Assembly: GCF_029784135.1 (NCBI RefSeq)
Contig: NC_073745.1
Span: 55,891,205 to 55,955,204 of the forward strand
Length of the DNA stretch: 64,000 nucleotides
Reading direction: 5' to 3'
Source of the DNA: Toxorhynchites rutilus septentrionalis
Taxonomy: Eukaryota > Arthropoda > Insecta > Diptera > Culicidae
In this document: positions 9,961 through 20,474 of the stretch, piece after piece
Numbering within the stretch: the first letter of the stretch is position 1
How the letters are laid out: each line of letters begins with the position of its first letter
Made by a program: the position numbers and the translations under genes
Notes under the pieces: model-generated
Seen by the model: the letters and a program-made list of their open reading frames with translations, nothing else
Databases searched by the model: none
What the model was told of the DNA's origin: nothing

Positions 9961-11241
9961 ATTGAGCTTTATGTTATTTTTTTAAAAAGCTTGTGTTTCG
10001 TGTTTTTTTCTGAAAGATTATACATAAAAACATATGCAAATGAAAAAAGGATTCAATAGTATTCCCACGTGACACTGTACCTTGGATTCTGAAGTCCAAT
10101 CTCTCATTGCTTTCGGTGTTAAACGAGTTCTGTTCGTACATCCTTCTGCATAACCCACTTGCTTTTATGACTCATCTCATCTGGAATCATTCAGTCGGTT
10201 ATGAAGTCAATTAATTTGAATTGAATTACACCTTTATTGGGTTGGTTTCTCGGAAAAAAAATTCCGTCCATACCCCCTTGAGAGAAACCACTATTTCTAA
10301 TTTATAACGATTAAATTGATTAACCATATTCCGCTGAAGTGGCACATTTTGGCAGTGTCAATCAGTCATCAACTCCTTTCAATCTCCACTATAGCGCTAG
10401 CACGATTAATTATACCCCATCTTTTCCTCTCTATCATTTTTCAGATAATATACCACTCACAAAGCGAGGTGCGCGATCGAGAGCAAGCGTCATCGTCATC
10501 GAGTAAAGGCGAGCCGAAATTGGCCCCCAATACGCTGCGAACACCACCCATACTGAGCAGCAACATCATCACCAACAAAACCGTACAAACGAGTTCGGAA
10601 GGAAAAGGAGATACAAATAAATCTCACCACCGCCGACTGCCGACTTATCGCAAGCAACAACGGCAACAACGGGAGGAAAAAACAGCTATAGGGTATTAAA
10701 TTCATTAAGCGGGACCTCCTCTCGACTTTCATCTCGCTCGCGTGCGCAACTTATTAATTTGGTTTTTGGGAGTGTCCCATTGCCGGGGAGCGAGTGAGTG
10801 TTGAGTGCACCCGCGCGGTGGCTCGCTCCTCGCAAATGAGGTCAGCCGACATCTTACCGCCCAGTTTCGAGCCCGTCAAAACACAGGCCTCGACATGAAG
10901 CGGCGGCCGCCCCCTAAAGTGCTTCGCCAACAACGCCATCACCACCATCAGCAGTCACGATCGTCCCGAGTCAATGAAGCGCCGCACGATCGTGCCATAA
11001 TGAGCAGCGGCAGCAGCAGCAGCTGAAGGGACACACCGAAGAGAACGACGGAGTTTTCTTCACTATCTGTGATTATTACCACATTCCAACACCTCGCGGT
11101 TCATACTAATACAAAACAAAACAAAAAAAAACACGGGAACGATAAAGGAGAGAAAGGCATTTTAAGGTTTAAGGTTTTTAGGGCAGATTAAGGTAAAGAT
11201 AGAGATAAACACTACACTACACTAGAAACACAGCAAAAAAA
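9961..11241 (+). other. Upstream region and probable 5' leader of the ankyrin gene
   Basis: No gene is recognised. From about 10450 composition changes from AT-rich to GC-richer, with CAN-type simple repeats (histidine/glutamine/serine-coding triplets). These give spurious small ORFs at 10316-10699 and 10805-11026. The stretch 11040-11241 is A-rich and ends directly at the ankyrin start codon. I interpret about 10700-11241 as promoter plus 5' UTR, possibly with an intron. No convincing TATA box was seen. Confidence 0.4.
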
Positions 11242-14200
11242 ATGTCACAGGGAAATTACGTTAGCAAGTATGCGGGTGAGTTCTGCAAGTTGGTCGTCGA
11301 GGGGGACCTCGCCAAAATCAAGTCCAAGTTCAAAGACTTTGTCCTCGACTACCAAACGCCGGAAGATCTCAACACTCCGCTGCATCTGTCGATCATTGCG
11401 CAACAGAACCGGAACGAGATCATACAGTTCCTGATCGAGTCCGGTGCGGATTGTGACTTGCGCAATTCGATGAACCTTACCGCGTCCGAGTTGGCGATCA
11501 ATCTGAACTTTCTCGATGTGACCAAATTTATGCTGGCCATCGAGTTTCGCAATCTTTCCGACTACAGGTGCTTCTATCGGTTGATCAGACGCGGGTCGGT
11601 CCCGCTGTTGCAGCTGTTTCTGGAGCTGAAAAGCTTCGACGTTCATCAGCAGATCCACTTTGTGTCCAGTGTGTGGCATGAACTGTACGTTAAGAACGTT
11701 CAGATCTCGAAGAACATGGAGAACTTCCTCGAGTACCAGCTGCTCAACTACAGCTATGCATATCATCATCCACCGAGCCAGAAACCGGACCGGCTGAAGT
11801 TCGACAAGGAGCACGAGAATCGGATCGATCTGATCGTGGAGTACACGCGGTACCTAACCAGCCAGTATGCCACCGACAATCTAAACGACTTCGACGACAA
11901 GTTCCTGCTGGCGGTCAAGATCATCTACGACAATCTGTTCTTCATCAAGGACAAACACGAGTTCGCCCATCTGCCGATGGTTGAGATGGAACGATGTCTG
12001 GCGATTTTCCTGGCCATCTTCAAGAAGAGTCCCGAGTACGAGATCTACAAGTTGATCATCAACAAGAGGCAGCTGTTGGTGTTCCTGGCGGCGATCTGTG
12101 ATGAGCTGGACAAAATTAAGAAGGATCTGCTGGATAAGGAGAACCGTAGCCAGCAGAAGTGGACGAACGATTTGTTGCTGCATCTGATAAACTGCATACG
12201 GGACGCTGCCCCTGCGAAGTCCACTAAAGCGATCAACGCACTGTGGAAGAAGAAATGCCCCCTGAAGAAGAAACTCATCTACTACGTTAAATCGCGGCTC
12301 AAAAACAACACGGAGCTGAGTTCCATCCAGGCCCGGATGGTTAACAACTTGTCGAAGAATGAGTTGGAGGAGATTCGGGGTGAGTTGAAGGCGAAGGAGT
12401 TCCTGAACCTAACGCGAACCATTGCCCGAAAGAACTTTGTGATTTTCAAACGACTGAAGAAAACCTCCGATCATCTGGCGCAGTTGTACGCCATCAAGAA
12501 GATCCTCCGCTACTTGGATGGTATCGCACGGGTGCAGCTGCCCCAGTATCAGGTTTCGGGAGTGCTGGCCATCAAACGGACCCTGCAGGTCCTGGCGGAT
12601 ACCGTCAGCAGTACAAAATACAGTCCCCGCATTCGGCGCAAGCTGGACTACGTGGTGCACAAAATTCTCCCGCTCAATTTGGACCTGGAACTGGCCGATT
12701 ACTACACGCCGAACGTCACCCTGTACAAACTGTGTTCGGACAAGCTCGAGAACCGGTTGATGCCGTTCGCCGAGGTGCAGTGCAGTCTGAAATCCGTGCG
12801 GCGTTACTTCGCCTGCATCTTCGATCTCAAGATCCTGGAGGCGTACAAATGCTACCTGGGAAGCGTGTACCAGTTGAAGGATCGCGCCCAGGTGCGATCG
12901 TACAATCAGTACGTGGGGGAGGCGAACCGGTTGTACTTCGAGAACCACACCCTAGACGATGTGTACTTTGAGCTGGAGGACTGTATACGGGTGGTGGAGG
13001 AGTTGCAGGAGACGTTCGTCCAGCAGCACGATGATAAGATCAGCGATCTGCTCCGGTGCATCCACAAGTCACTCGGGCATCGGTACGAGACGCTGCTGAG
13101 GGAGGGCAAAGGGCTTTTTGGGGCAATCAGTTCCAACTTCAACACCAGCATGCTGTTGGGGACGGCGAATCAGGACATAGTGAAGATTAAGCGGATAGTT
13201 CGGTCGTTTCTGGACGAGCAGCACCCAAAGTACGACATCAGCACCGACAGTCAGCTGGTGAGCGTGAGTTTTGTCCTCCAGGAGCTGCTCCATCTGTTCA
13301 CGAACTATCTCTACCAGTACCAGATGGACGAACGGGTCTCCAAGAGCTTCCTCACCATGGTTTACGTGCTCAACGTTGAGCGGTACTTCGCGATCGACCA
13401 TCTGCTACCGCTGCGCGGTAAACCGTACGACAGTCTCATCCACCAGAACTACACGAACGAAATCCTGAAGAAGTTCAACCTCCAGAATCTCAGCTCGATC
13501 GAGTTCGCGGTGCTGCACGAGCAGCTTGCGATCAACTACTACGACAACTGTTTCAATCTGGACAAGAAGTACGCCGTGATGACGATGTTCATGAAGACGA
13601 CGAACCGGGCGATCAACGACGCGATCATGAAGCGCAACAAGCGCATGGATCGGGAGGAGTTTCAGTCCTACCTGGAGAGCAAACTGAAGCTGATCGGGCA
13701 GTTTCTGCCATGCAGTGATTTCAACGAGGTCACCCAGTTCATCAGTGATGCGGCTCCGCACGTGGAGTTCGCTCTCGAGTGCTGTTTGCTGGAAATTTGC
13801 GAGATCCTAACCGATTTGAACGTGTTTCAGGACAACTCGTACGTGCTGAAGCTGCAGTCGTCGATCATTAGTGGGCGCAATCTGCGCGAGTACTTGTTGC
13901 ATGATCCGCTGGCATACGATATGCTCACGTTGACGCACAGCACCAAGGTGAAGGTGTTCCTGAACGGGTTGGTTTTCAAGAGCAACGACTTCAAGCTGTA
14001 TCAGCCGCCCACCAACCTGAAGGTGAATGTCAGCGATCTGGCCACGATCAATGATAACCTGGTGAACAGCTACAAGATGAAGTGGAGCTGGGTGGAGCAG
14101 CAGGAACGACTGTTCAAATCGGTGGAGAACATCGATCTGAAGCTGCTGCAGGCCCTCACACCGGACTATGCCGATGTGCGGGGGATGCGGCTGGGGGCGC

Positions 14201-16125
14201 TGCAGGAGGAAGCCCCGATCGCGGAGTACGAGATCATCGATTACACCATCAAGAACAACTTGCGGACGATGACGGACTTCCTGGCGGAGGATGTGCAAGC
14301 GATTTCGTTCGAGAAGCAACAATTTTTCCAGTACCTGCTGGTGCGTAGTTTCGGGTCGCTGTTTGTGGACGCCCACATCAGCCTGACAGGGCAGTACGAT
14401 CGGCAGGCGGCGATCCTGTATATGGCGCTGTACTTTCGAGCTTACGAGATTTTTCTGGACAATGTGCGGAAGTTTGAGCTGAGCATCAACCTGTCGAAAA
14501 TCGCCAAGTACATCAACCATGAGTTTATCGACAAGATTGCCAAGCAGATGAAGGATATCAGCTGGAACTGTCAGGATGAGAACGGGGTGACGGTGCTGGA
14601 TCAATGCATCCAGAAGGGGGACGTGCAGGCGGTCAAGAAGTTGCTGAAACTCAACGTGGATGTCAATCAGTGTAGCGGGGATAGCTCCACGGGGTTGCAC
14701 AGGGCTTGTAGTCTCGGGTTGAACGACATCGTGCGGTTGTTGGTGAAGCAGAACGTGCAGATCAACGCCATCAACGAGCAGGACTACCTCCCGTTGACGT
14801 ACGCCATCCAGTACCATGAGAATGAGCTGATTCCGATGCTGGTTAGTGATGAGATCGATGTTAACTCGGAGAGGTTGGGTCTCGTGAGGAGGTCTGTAAA
14901 ACACGGCAATTTGGAAGCGCTAAAATTTTTGTTGGACATCCGTCAGGTCAGTTTAACTGCTCGGATGGATCAGGAAGACAACAGCTTGATTCACATGTGT
15001 GCGATCTACGATCGGGATGAGATTTTGAGGTTCTTGATCGCCAACTACTTCCGGTATGTTCAGGAGCATTTGAACGAGCAGAACTGCCACTCCAAAACAG
15101 CACTCCATATAGCTGTAAGCACGGAACGGTACCGGATCGTGGAGCTGTTGCTCCAGCAAAAGGCCTCCGTCACGGCGGTGGATCAGTGTGGGCTGAACGC
15201 CGTGGAATGGGCCCTCGAGCGAAACAGCGTCAAACTACTCAAGTTGTTCGTGAAGTATGGCTTCTCCCAGCAAAAGAGTTTGATCCCGCAGCTGCCTTTG
15301 GCGCTTGTCATCGAGAAAAAGAACATCCGTATGCTCAAGCTGCTGAACCGGATCGGGTATAGTCTCCTGACGGAGCAGCTATGTCTGATCAAGGCAGTTT
15401 ACGCACAATCCGTTGAACTGGTAAAATTCCTGGTTGAGAGCAACAAAATTTATCTCAGCTACAAAGATCCGTACGACAGCACCGCCCTGCATGTGGCGAT
15501 CGCGATCGGATGCAACGAGATCGCTGCCTTTCTGATCGAAAGTGGTTCGGAGATCAACGCGATCACCAAGTTCGGTGATACACCGCTGCATGTGGCAGCC
15601 AAGCATTGTAACATAATCGCCGCTCGAATGCTCATCCTGAAGTACGCAGCAATTGACGAGAGGAACTCCAGCGGACTGACCCCGCTGATGCAGGCGATGT
15701 ATTCGCGCAATCTGGACATCATGAAGCTGCTGATTGGCGCCGGAGCGAACATCGAGCTGCTCAAGATCCACCTGGCCGAGATCGAGCAGATGTCGAAGAT
15801 ACCGACGATTCACATGTTTGCGGACAACTACGGTCTGCTGGAGTTCATGATCCTTCAGCTGCAGTACGACCCGAACGTTCGGGACGGACGCAATCAGCAA
15901 AATATTCTGCACAAAGCCTGCTACAGCAACAATCTGCAGATCGTGCAATTCTTGGTGGACTGGTGCCGCGTGCAAGTCGAACAACAGGACTCCAACAGCC
16001 GGACCCCGCTGTCGATAGCGAACGAGTGCAAGAACTTCGATGTGGCGGAATTTCTGCGGGGTAAGAAGCGGAAGAAATCCCAAATTACGCCCCAGCGATA
16101 CTTCGATCCCTCGGGGATGATGTGA
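11242..16125 (+). CDS. Large ankyrin-repeat protein, single coding exon
   Basis: An uninterrupted frame of 1627 residues, GC-richer than its surroundings and with clear coding bias, starting at an ATG behind an A-rich leader. Ankyrin repeats occur at residues about 43-110 (NTPLHLSI, then ASELAINL) and, after a long helical middle, at about 1113-1606 in some twelve or more units. The later units carry typical TALHIAV, TPLHVAAKH and TPLMQAM motifs. The middle (about 120-1100) is rich in leucine, lysine and glutamate with no domain I recognise; no transmembrane segment or signal peptide is seen. The end, GKKRKKSQ, is a possible nuclear localisation signal. Ankyrin repeats mediate protein binding, so a scaffold role is likely but the partner is unknown. 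It has no close neighbour gene. Absence of coding introns in so long a gene is notable and could reflect an old retrocopy. Confidence 0.9.
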   Translation: MSQGNYVSKYAGEFCKLVVEGDLAKIKSKFKDFVLDYQTPEDLNTPLHLSIIAQQNRNEIIQFLIESGADCDLRNSMNLTASELAINLNFLDVTKFMLAIEFRNLSDYRCFYRLIRRGSVPLLQLFLELKSFDVHQQIHFVSSVWHELYVKNVQISKNMENFLEYQLLNYSYAYHHPPSQKPDRLKFDKEHENRIDLIVEYTRYLTSQYATDNLNDFDDKFLLAVKIIYDNLFFIKDKHEFAHLPMVEMERCLAIFLAIFKKSPEYEIYKLIINKRQLLVFLAAICDELDKIKKDLLDKENRSQQKWTNDLLLHLINCIRDAAPAKSTKAINALWKKKCPLKKKLIYYVKSRLKNNTELSSIQARMVNNLSKNELEEIRGELKAKEFLNLTRTIARKNFVIFKRLKKTSDHLAQLYAIKKILRYLDGIARVQLPQYQVSGVLAIKRTLQVLADTVSSTKYSPRIRRKLDYVVHKILPLNLDLELADYYTPNVTLYKLCSDKLENRLMPFAEVQCSLKSVRRYFACIFDLKILEAYKCYLGSVYQLKDRAQVRSYNQYVGEANRLYFENHTLDDVYFELEDCIRVVEELQETFVQQHDDKISDLLRCIHKSLGHRYETLLREGKGLFGAISSNFNTSMLLGTANQDIVKIKRIVRSFLDEQHPKYDISTDSQLVSVSFVLQELLHLFTNYLYQYQMDERVSKSFLTMVYVLNVERYFAIDHLLPLRGKPYDSLIHQNYTNEILKKFNLQNLSSIEFAVLHEQLAINYYDNCFNLDKKYAVMTMFMKTTNRAINDAIMKRNKRMDREEFQSYLESKLKLIGQFLPCSDFNEVTQFISDAAPHVEFALECCLLEICEILTDLNVFQDNSYVLKLQSSIISGRNLREYLLHDPLAYDMLTLTHSTKVKVFLNGLVFKSNDFKLYQPPTNLKVNVSDLATINDNLVNSYKMKWSWVEQQERLFKSVENIDLKLLQALTPDYADVRGMRLGALQEEAPIAEYEIIDYTIKNNLRTMTDFLAEDVQAISFEKQQFFQYLLVRSFGSLFVDAHISLTGQYDRQAAILYMALYFRAYEIFLDNVRKFELSINLSKIAKYINHEFIDKIAKQMKDISWNCQDENGVTVLDQCIQKGDVQAVKKLLKLNVDVNQCSGDSSTGLHRACSLGLNDIVRLLVKQNVQINAINEQDYLPLTYAIQYHENELIPMLVSDEIDVNSERLGLVRRSVKHGNLEALKFLLDIRQVSLTARMDQEDNSLIHMCAIYDRDEILRFLIANYFRYVQEHLNEQNCHSKTALHIAVSTERYRIVELLLQQKASVTAVDQCGLNAVEWALERNSVKLLKLFVKYGFSQQKSLIPQLPLALVIEKKNIRMLKLLNRIGYSLLTEQLCLIKAVYAQSVELVKFLVESNKIYLSYKDPYDSTALHVAIAIGCNEIAAFLIESGSEINAITKFGDTPLHVAAKHCNIIAARMLILKYAAIDERNSSGLTPLMQAMYSRNLDIMKLLIGAGANIELLKIHLAEIEQMSKIPTIHMFADNYGLLEFMILQLQYDPNVRDGRNQQNILHKACYSNNLQIVQFLVDWCRVQVEQQDSNSRTPLSIANECKNFDVAEFLRGKKRKKSQITPQRYFDPSGMM

Positions 16126-16956
16126 GGAATGTTACCAGTATTCAGTTTCCCAGTGAGTTATCCCTTTTAGAAGCTAGTTTCAGACCCAAGCTGATGACCT
16201 CCGCACACTGGAGAAGACATCCTCCCCGCGCACTGAGAAGCTTAAAATTTTAAAACAATATAAATATGCAATGGATAGTGTCTCGAGCCGGACACATCCT
16301 TCGGTTGATCAGCACCGTGTGCTGCCCCGAGGATCCTCCGAGCTCACCGGGCTTCCTCAGTTTGCCGCACGTATGTGCGGAAGTCATCAACCCGGCTGAA
16401 ACCAGCGAAACCGACACTGACCCGGCAGTCGTCAGGGTTCCGCGTGCCCTTCTGGAGCTAGATTCGCTCGATTTTGACTGAAAGTTCCTCCTTTTCGCAA
16501 GGTTACCACAGCGCGTCGAACGGATTCGGCCGCCTTCGGGGTTTTTCTACGAGGCAAGTCCGCTGCTCCCCACACCAAAACACAGTGATGGATGGATGGA
16601 ACAGACCAGCCTCCGGAAAAGCCCTCATTTAGAAATATTTTACACACACACTTTTTCCAGCGGGAATCCAACGCAATCGCTCTGTTGCAGTCTTGCCCCA
16701 CATAGCATTACTATAAAACTCGAGCCGAATCTGCTCCAGAAAGGAGGCACCCCGTGCGGACGCCCTCGGCTTGCCTCGGGGCGCGCGGTTGTGTCCCGTT
16801 CTTTTCCTCCTATTTCCTCCAACCCAACAACTATCTTGCGATGGCAAACCTCCGTTCTAGTCAGAGTGTGGGAATACGTACGTGTGTTCGTGTGCCATTT
16901 CGCCATGAATGTTTTTTTCTTCTCGGGTCCCGGCACAACAAACGGAAGCTCAGCCA
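16126..16956 (+). other. 3' flank of the ankyrin gene
   Basis: Probable 3' UTR and downstream DNA. It is GC-rich up to about 16830 and has small ORFs on both strands without recognisable content. No canonical AATAAA was found close to the stop. TATAAATATG near 16259 is the nearest A-rich candidate. Confidence 0.3.
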
Positions 16957-17165
16957 TTCCATGCCAAAGCGATATAGTTGCTCTCAGATTTACGTGAAAA
17001 TTGGTAGTTTTGTTCCTTATCGCAAAATGTTCGACCCGTATTTTTTATTAATTTATCATTAGAGTGCCCATATCCATTTAAGGGTGTCACAAAAAAAATA
17101 ACTTCTTCCCAAAAACAAAAATAACTTTTGAACTACTGGGCCGATTTAGATTATTCAGATGATCG
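16957..17165. repeat. Dispersed repeat (empty-site copy for the histone element)
   Basis: Begins ATTCCATGCCAAAGCGATAT and runs through GTATTTTTTATTAATTTATC to GATTTAGATTATTCAGATG. The same order occurs at 36612-36702 and then from about 38994, where the histone-carrying element interrupts it in the T-run. A further inverted partial copy lies near 20985-21030. Confidence 0.7.
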
Positions 17166-17271
17166 ACAAGGAAATTCCCAAGGAGCTAGACTGTAGCGTG
17201 GTTACATTATCAATACTCATTATATTTCCTAATCCTAGGCTATCATGTTATACACTGAGAATCAATTTCGA

Positions 17272-17567
17272 TGACCTAGGACCACGTCTTTCAATAATGG
17301 TTTCTATTCAGAAAACAGGACACGTTTTCTTCAAACAACGATCGTTTGAAAATTCTTCCGTTCACATATTTTGATAGTTCTAGACATAATATCAAACGTA
17401 AAAGGACGTACGTCAAATTTATTCGTAACGAAGAACATAATCTATTACAAAAATTTCGATGCATTCAAAAATAATATTCTAAGTGGTAAACAAGTGGATT
17501 ACATAATGTAATTGCGTAGTTCTACGTCGAAAATATGCGGTCGTGTCCTAGTTACAACCCCTTGTAA
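17272..17567 (+). mobile_element. Short member of the palindrome/hairpin family
   Basis: The left end TGACCTAGGACCACGTCTTTC is a decayed form of the family left end, with AACAGGACACGTTTTC following as in the copies at 22804 and 54479. The right end TAGTTCTACGTCGA is followed by a degenerate hairpin and a T-run. It is about 296 bp with no gene and no recognisable histone sequence. Confidence 0.6.
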
Positions 17568-17599
17568 TTTTTTTTTAAATCTCTAGTACGAAACGTCTA

Positions 17600-18142
17600 A
17601 GTCTTCGGAATATGCCTCAGTGCCGCTCTGCAGAATGCCCATCGGGCTCAGTAGTGTGGTAATGGATTCACGTTTCATCCAATGCCACAAAACGTCGAAA
17701 AAATTTCAACGCGTTTACGCTTCAACAACGCCAAACCGGCTGATGAATCATCAACGCGCCGCTGTTTTTGATCGACGGTCAGCAAACGCGGCACCCATCG
17801 TGCGGATTGCATTTTTCATGCCTAAAATGTATCCGACTCGTTCTTTTGAAATGCCTACGGCCTCAGCTAACTCGCGTAACTTCACTTTACGATCGTTCAA
17901 AACATCGTAAATCGATGCACTTGTTTTTGTGATTTCCGGATTCATAGCCTCTTTTGGCCTTCCAGAGCGAGGTGCATCTGCGGTGCTTGTACGGCCCATT
18001 TTAAATTCGCTAAACCAACGATATTGTTTTCGAAGAAGCAGAAGTGGGAAAACATTCCGTTAATCTCTGCATTGGTTGTTCAGGAGTTTTTCTCATCAGA
18101 AAACAATGTTTGATCAAAATCCGATATTCTTCTTTTTCCATT
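17600..18142 (-). pseudogene. mariner transposase relic
   Basis: On the minus strand the frame opens MEKEEYRILIKH at about 18142, a mariner-type start. It passes through frameshifts and stops into GRTSTADAPRSGRPKEA and the helix-turn-helix block VKLRELAEAVGISKERVGYIL (residue blocks 17751-17999). Both the paired-type DNA-binding domain and the linker of mariner transposases are recognisable. The reading degenerates before the catalytic domain and ends near the short hairpin element at 17567. Non-functional. Confidence 0.85.
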
Positions 18143-18369
18143 TTCTATACGAATGCTCAGGTAGCGACACTTAAACAAGTGTAGTTTGTGAACAAATAAA
18201 CGAAATGTCATGAAACATAATCTAGTGACAGGTCAACCTCTCGAAGTGAATCTTGTTCATTTTTAGTGGTGCCTTCTGTTGAAAAATCCTGAGACTTTTC
18301 AGCCCATGTAGTACCGGAACGCGTTAACCAGATTATTTAGTACCAGAACACGCGGCGGTCAAGTTGATA

Positions 18370-19357
18370 GTGTTTATACTTCTATCAAGGCTGCATCCGT
18401 ATAGTGAATCACGGTAATATGATAGCCAAGCTTGACCGTTCAGGTACATCTTCGAGACTGTGCGAGTGGTTGAAATCATATTTAATTGATCGTCAATTGT
18501 TCGTGAGAATAGAATCAGCCATATCTGCACCATTCTTTTCCCGATATGGTGTGCCCCAGGGAAACAATTTGGGATGTGTACTAAACCATTTTGTTGTAAG
18601 TGTGTTTAAATGTTGTATCATATCCTTCCGAAGAAACAAAAATTGTATCGTGTATAACTTTAGTATTAATGACACCGAGTTGAATAGAGTTAATAATGTT
18701 ATTAACTAAGGTGTGAAACTGGATCATCAGCTCTCTTTCAAATGCACCACTCACTGATAGTGGATCGAGCGAATCGACAGCTTGGATTTATCTTCAAGAT
18801 AGCAACCGAATCTGATGTCCACGTTCTTTGTACTGTTCATTAGTAAGATCCATTCTTAAATTTTCTTCTGATGTCTGGTCACCATATGATGCGGTATGGA
18901 TTTCACGAATCGAAACAGTGCAGCGCAAATTCGTGAAGTGTGCCTTGCGAAGCATACCGTGGTTCGTTCCACTGCGGCTCCCGCCTCACGAACATCGTTG
19001 TGCCCTATTCGGTATTGAATCTCCGGTAGATCGACTAAATCGCAATCAAGCTGTTCTTGGTGCCAAGATTCTGCAGAATGTTGACAGTCATGCACTGCTA
19101 CGTCAACTGAATATCTACGCACCCGAACGAGTGCTTCGATCCAGACAATTGCTGTACCAACCATCGAGACGAACACTATATGGATTTCAACAATCCCATC
19201 GTTTCGATATATCGCAGATTGCAAGAAAAGTACGTTTTGTTCTACTTCAGTATATCAACAGAAGCTTTATGGAATCGACGGCGAAACCGTCAAGATTGGC
19301 TATAGTTTGCGAAACAGAAATTTTATCTAGTTTACCTGACCTTGATGTCAGCTGAAT
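18370..19357 (+). pseudogene. Jockey/CR1-like LINE reverse-transcriptase relic
   Basis: A first frame (18404-18709) has LCEWLKSYLIDRQLFVRI and YGVPQGNNLGCV, equivalent to the RT motif GVPQGSxLGP. The FADD catalytic block is missing. A second frame (18828-19355) has YCSLVRSILKFSSDVWSPY and the IETVQRKF thumb region typical of non-LTR elements. It ends near an ATACATACAAATACAT tail at about 19360-19378, consistent with the 3' simple-repeat tail of such LINEs. 5'-truncated, frameshifted and inactive. Confidence 0.8.
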
Positions 19358-20038
19358 TATAAATACATACAAATACATTGCCATTTCCTATTTCGTTAAT
19401 GTTCAAAATTACAGATAATTGAAAGAATTCTTATTTTCCAATACGCGTCGTATCATAACGATGTGGATAGAGAAAATATTGCAATTTAAACTCCGCCTGT
19501 TTTCAAATTATTGAGTATAACCAATCAATGTTTTGTTTCTCAGCATGAAGGCCACATAAAGTCCAGAAAAAATCATTTTCCATCTTGTGTCATTATGGAA
19601 TCATTTAATGAAATAAATTAATTGAAAAATTATAAGTAAAAATTCAATAATTGGTATCTGTCGATCTGTTGACAACGATCCCATGAAAACCAACCGTTCC
19701 AAAAGTCTGTCAAATGTCGAAATCGAATCTTGGTTTAGCACTAGTTCTAGAAAACAACATTCCGGCTGGAACTGATAGCACCATCTACTTCGGTGATCGT
19801 ATGTGCCACTGGGTACATTACCTCGCGCCCGTTAGTTGTTGCCGCTAGTTCTGGTACTGTCTACAATTAATCTAGAAAGTCGTGTGCACCAGTAGTCAGA
19901 TAATGTTAAAGCCATGATCAAAACATAAGTGCATGACCCTATCACTCACTGACAAATCCTGGAAAGGCCTATTTACTATGGAACTCGCTGTAACGCATAA
20001 TCCGCACCGCGGATTTCACTAACCTACTGAATCATCTA

Positions 20039-20472
20039 CAGTAATCGTTCGCTAACTGGTCGTGGTTTAACTGGTCTGCTGTTTAACTGGGCGAACGTTA
20101 ACTGGTTTTTGGACCAGTTAAAAAGCAGAATTTCGTAAACAATCGACGCCATATTCAAATGGAAGATTTGCTGTGAGGGGCATTCGAATGTAATTTTAAA
20201 TGTTATGAAAATTGACATTAATTCGCACGACAAAAACATTGATTAAACTACAGAAAAATAATTTTCTCAAATCATATGTCATACCTGTTGTTGCACTCAA
20301 TGCGAAACTTCCATTGGAATCCTTTTGTTTATCCAATTACAGGAACAATACGAATCAAACAATTCATTGAAGTTTCCCTCGATTTTATTTGACGTTTAAC
20401 ATGCCGGACCAGTTAAAACGCGAATGTCGATAAGTGGTCTTCCCTTTTCGCCCAGTTAGTGAATGTTTACTG
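20039..20472. mobile_element. TA-flanked MITE with CAGTAA ends
   Basis: The terminal inverted repeats CAGTAATCGTTCGCTAACTGG and the reverse complement of the right end, CAGTAAACATTCACTAACTGG, bound 434 bp with TA on each side. The subterminal ends contain several copies of AACTGG/CCAGTT. No coding capacity. Its mariner-like character is inferred from the TA duplication. Confidence 0.8.
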
Positions 20473-20474
20473 TA

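Noticed and set aside
10316..11026. Coding exons upstream of the ankyrin gene
   Set aside because: The frames consist of triplet-repeat low complexity (histidine, glutamine, serine) and have no conserved content; treated as leader.
12409..16083. Long antisense ORFs inside the ankyrin gene
   Set aside because: They mirror the codon bias of the sense gene and show no domain; shadow frames.
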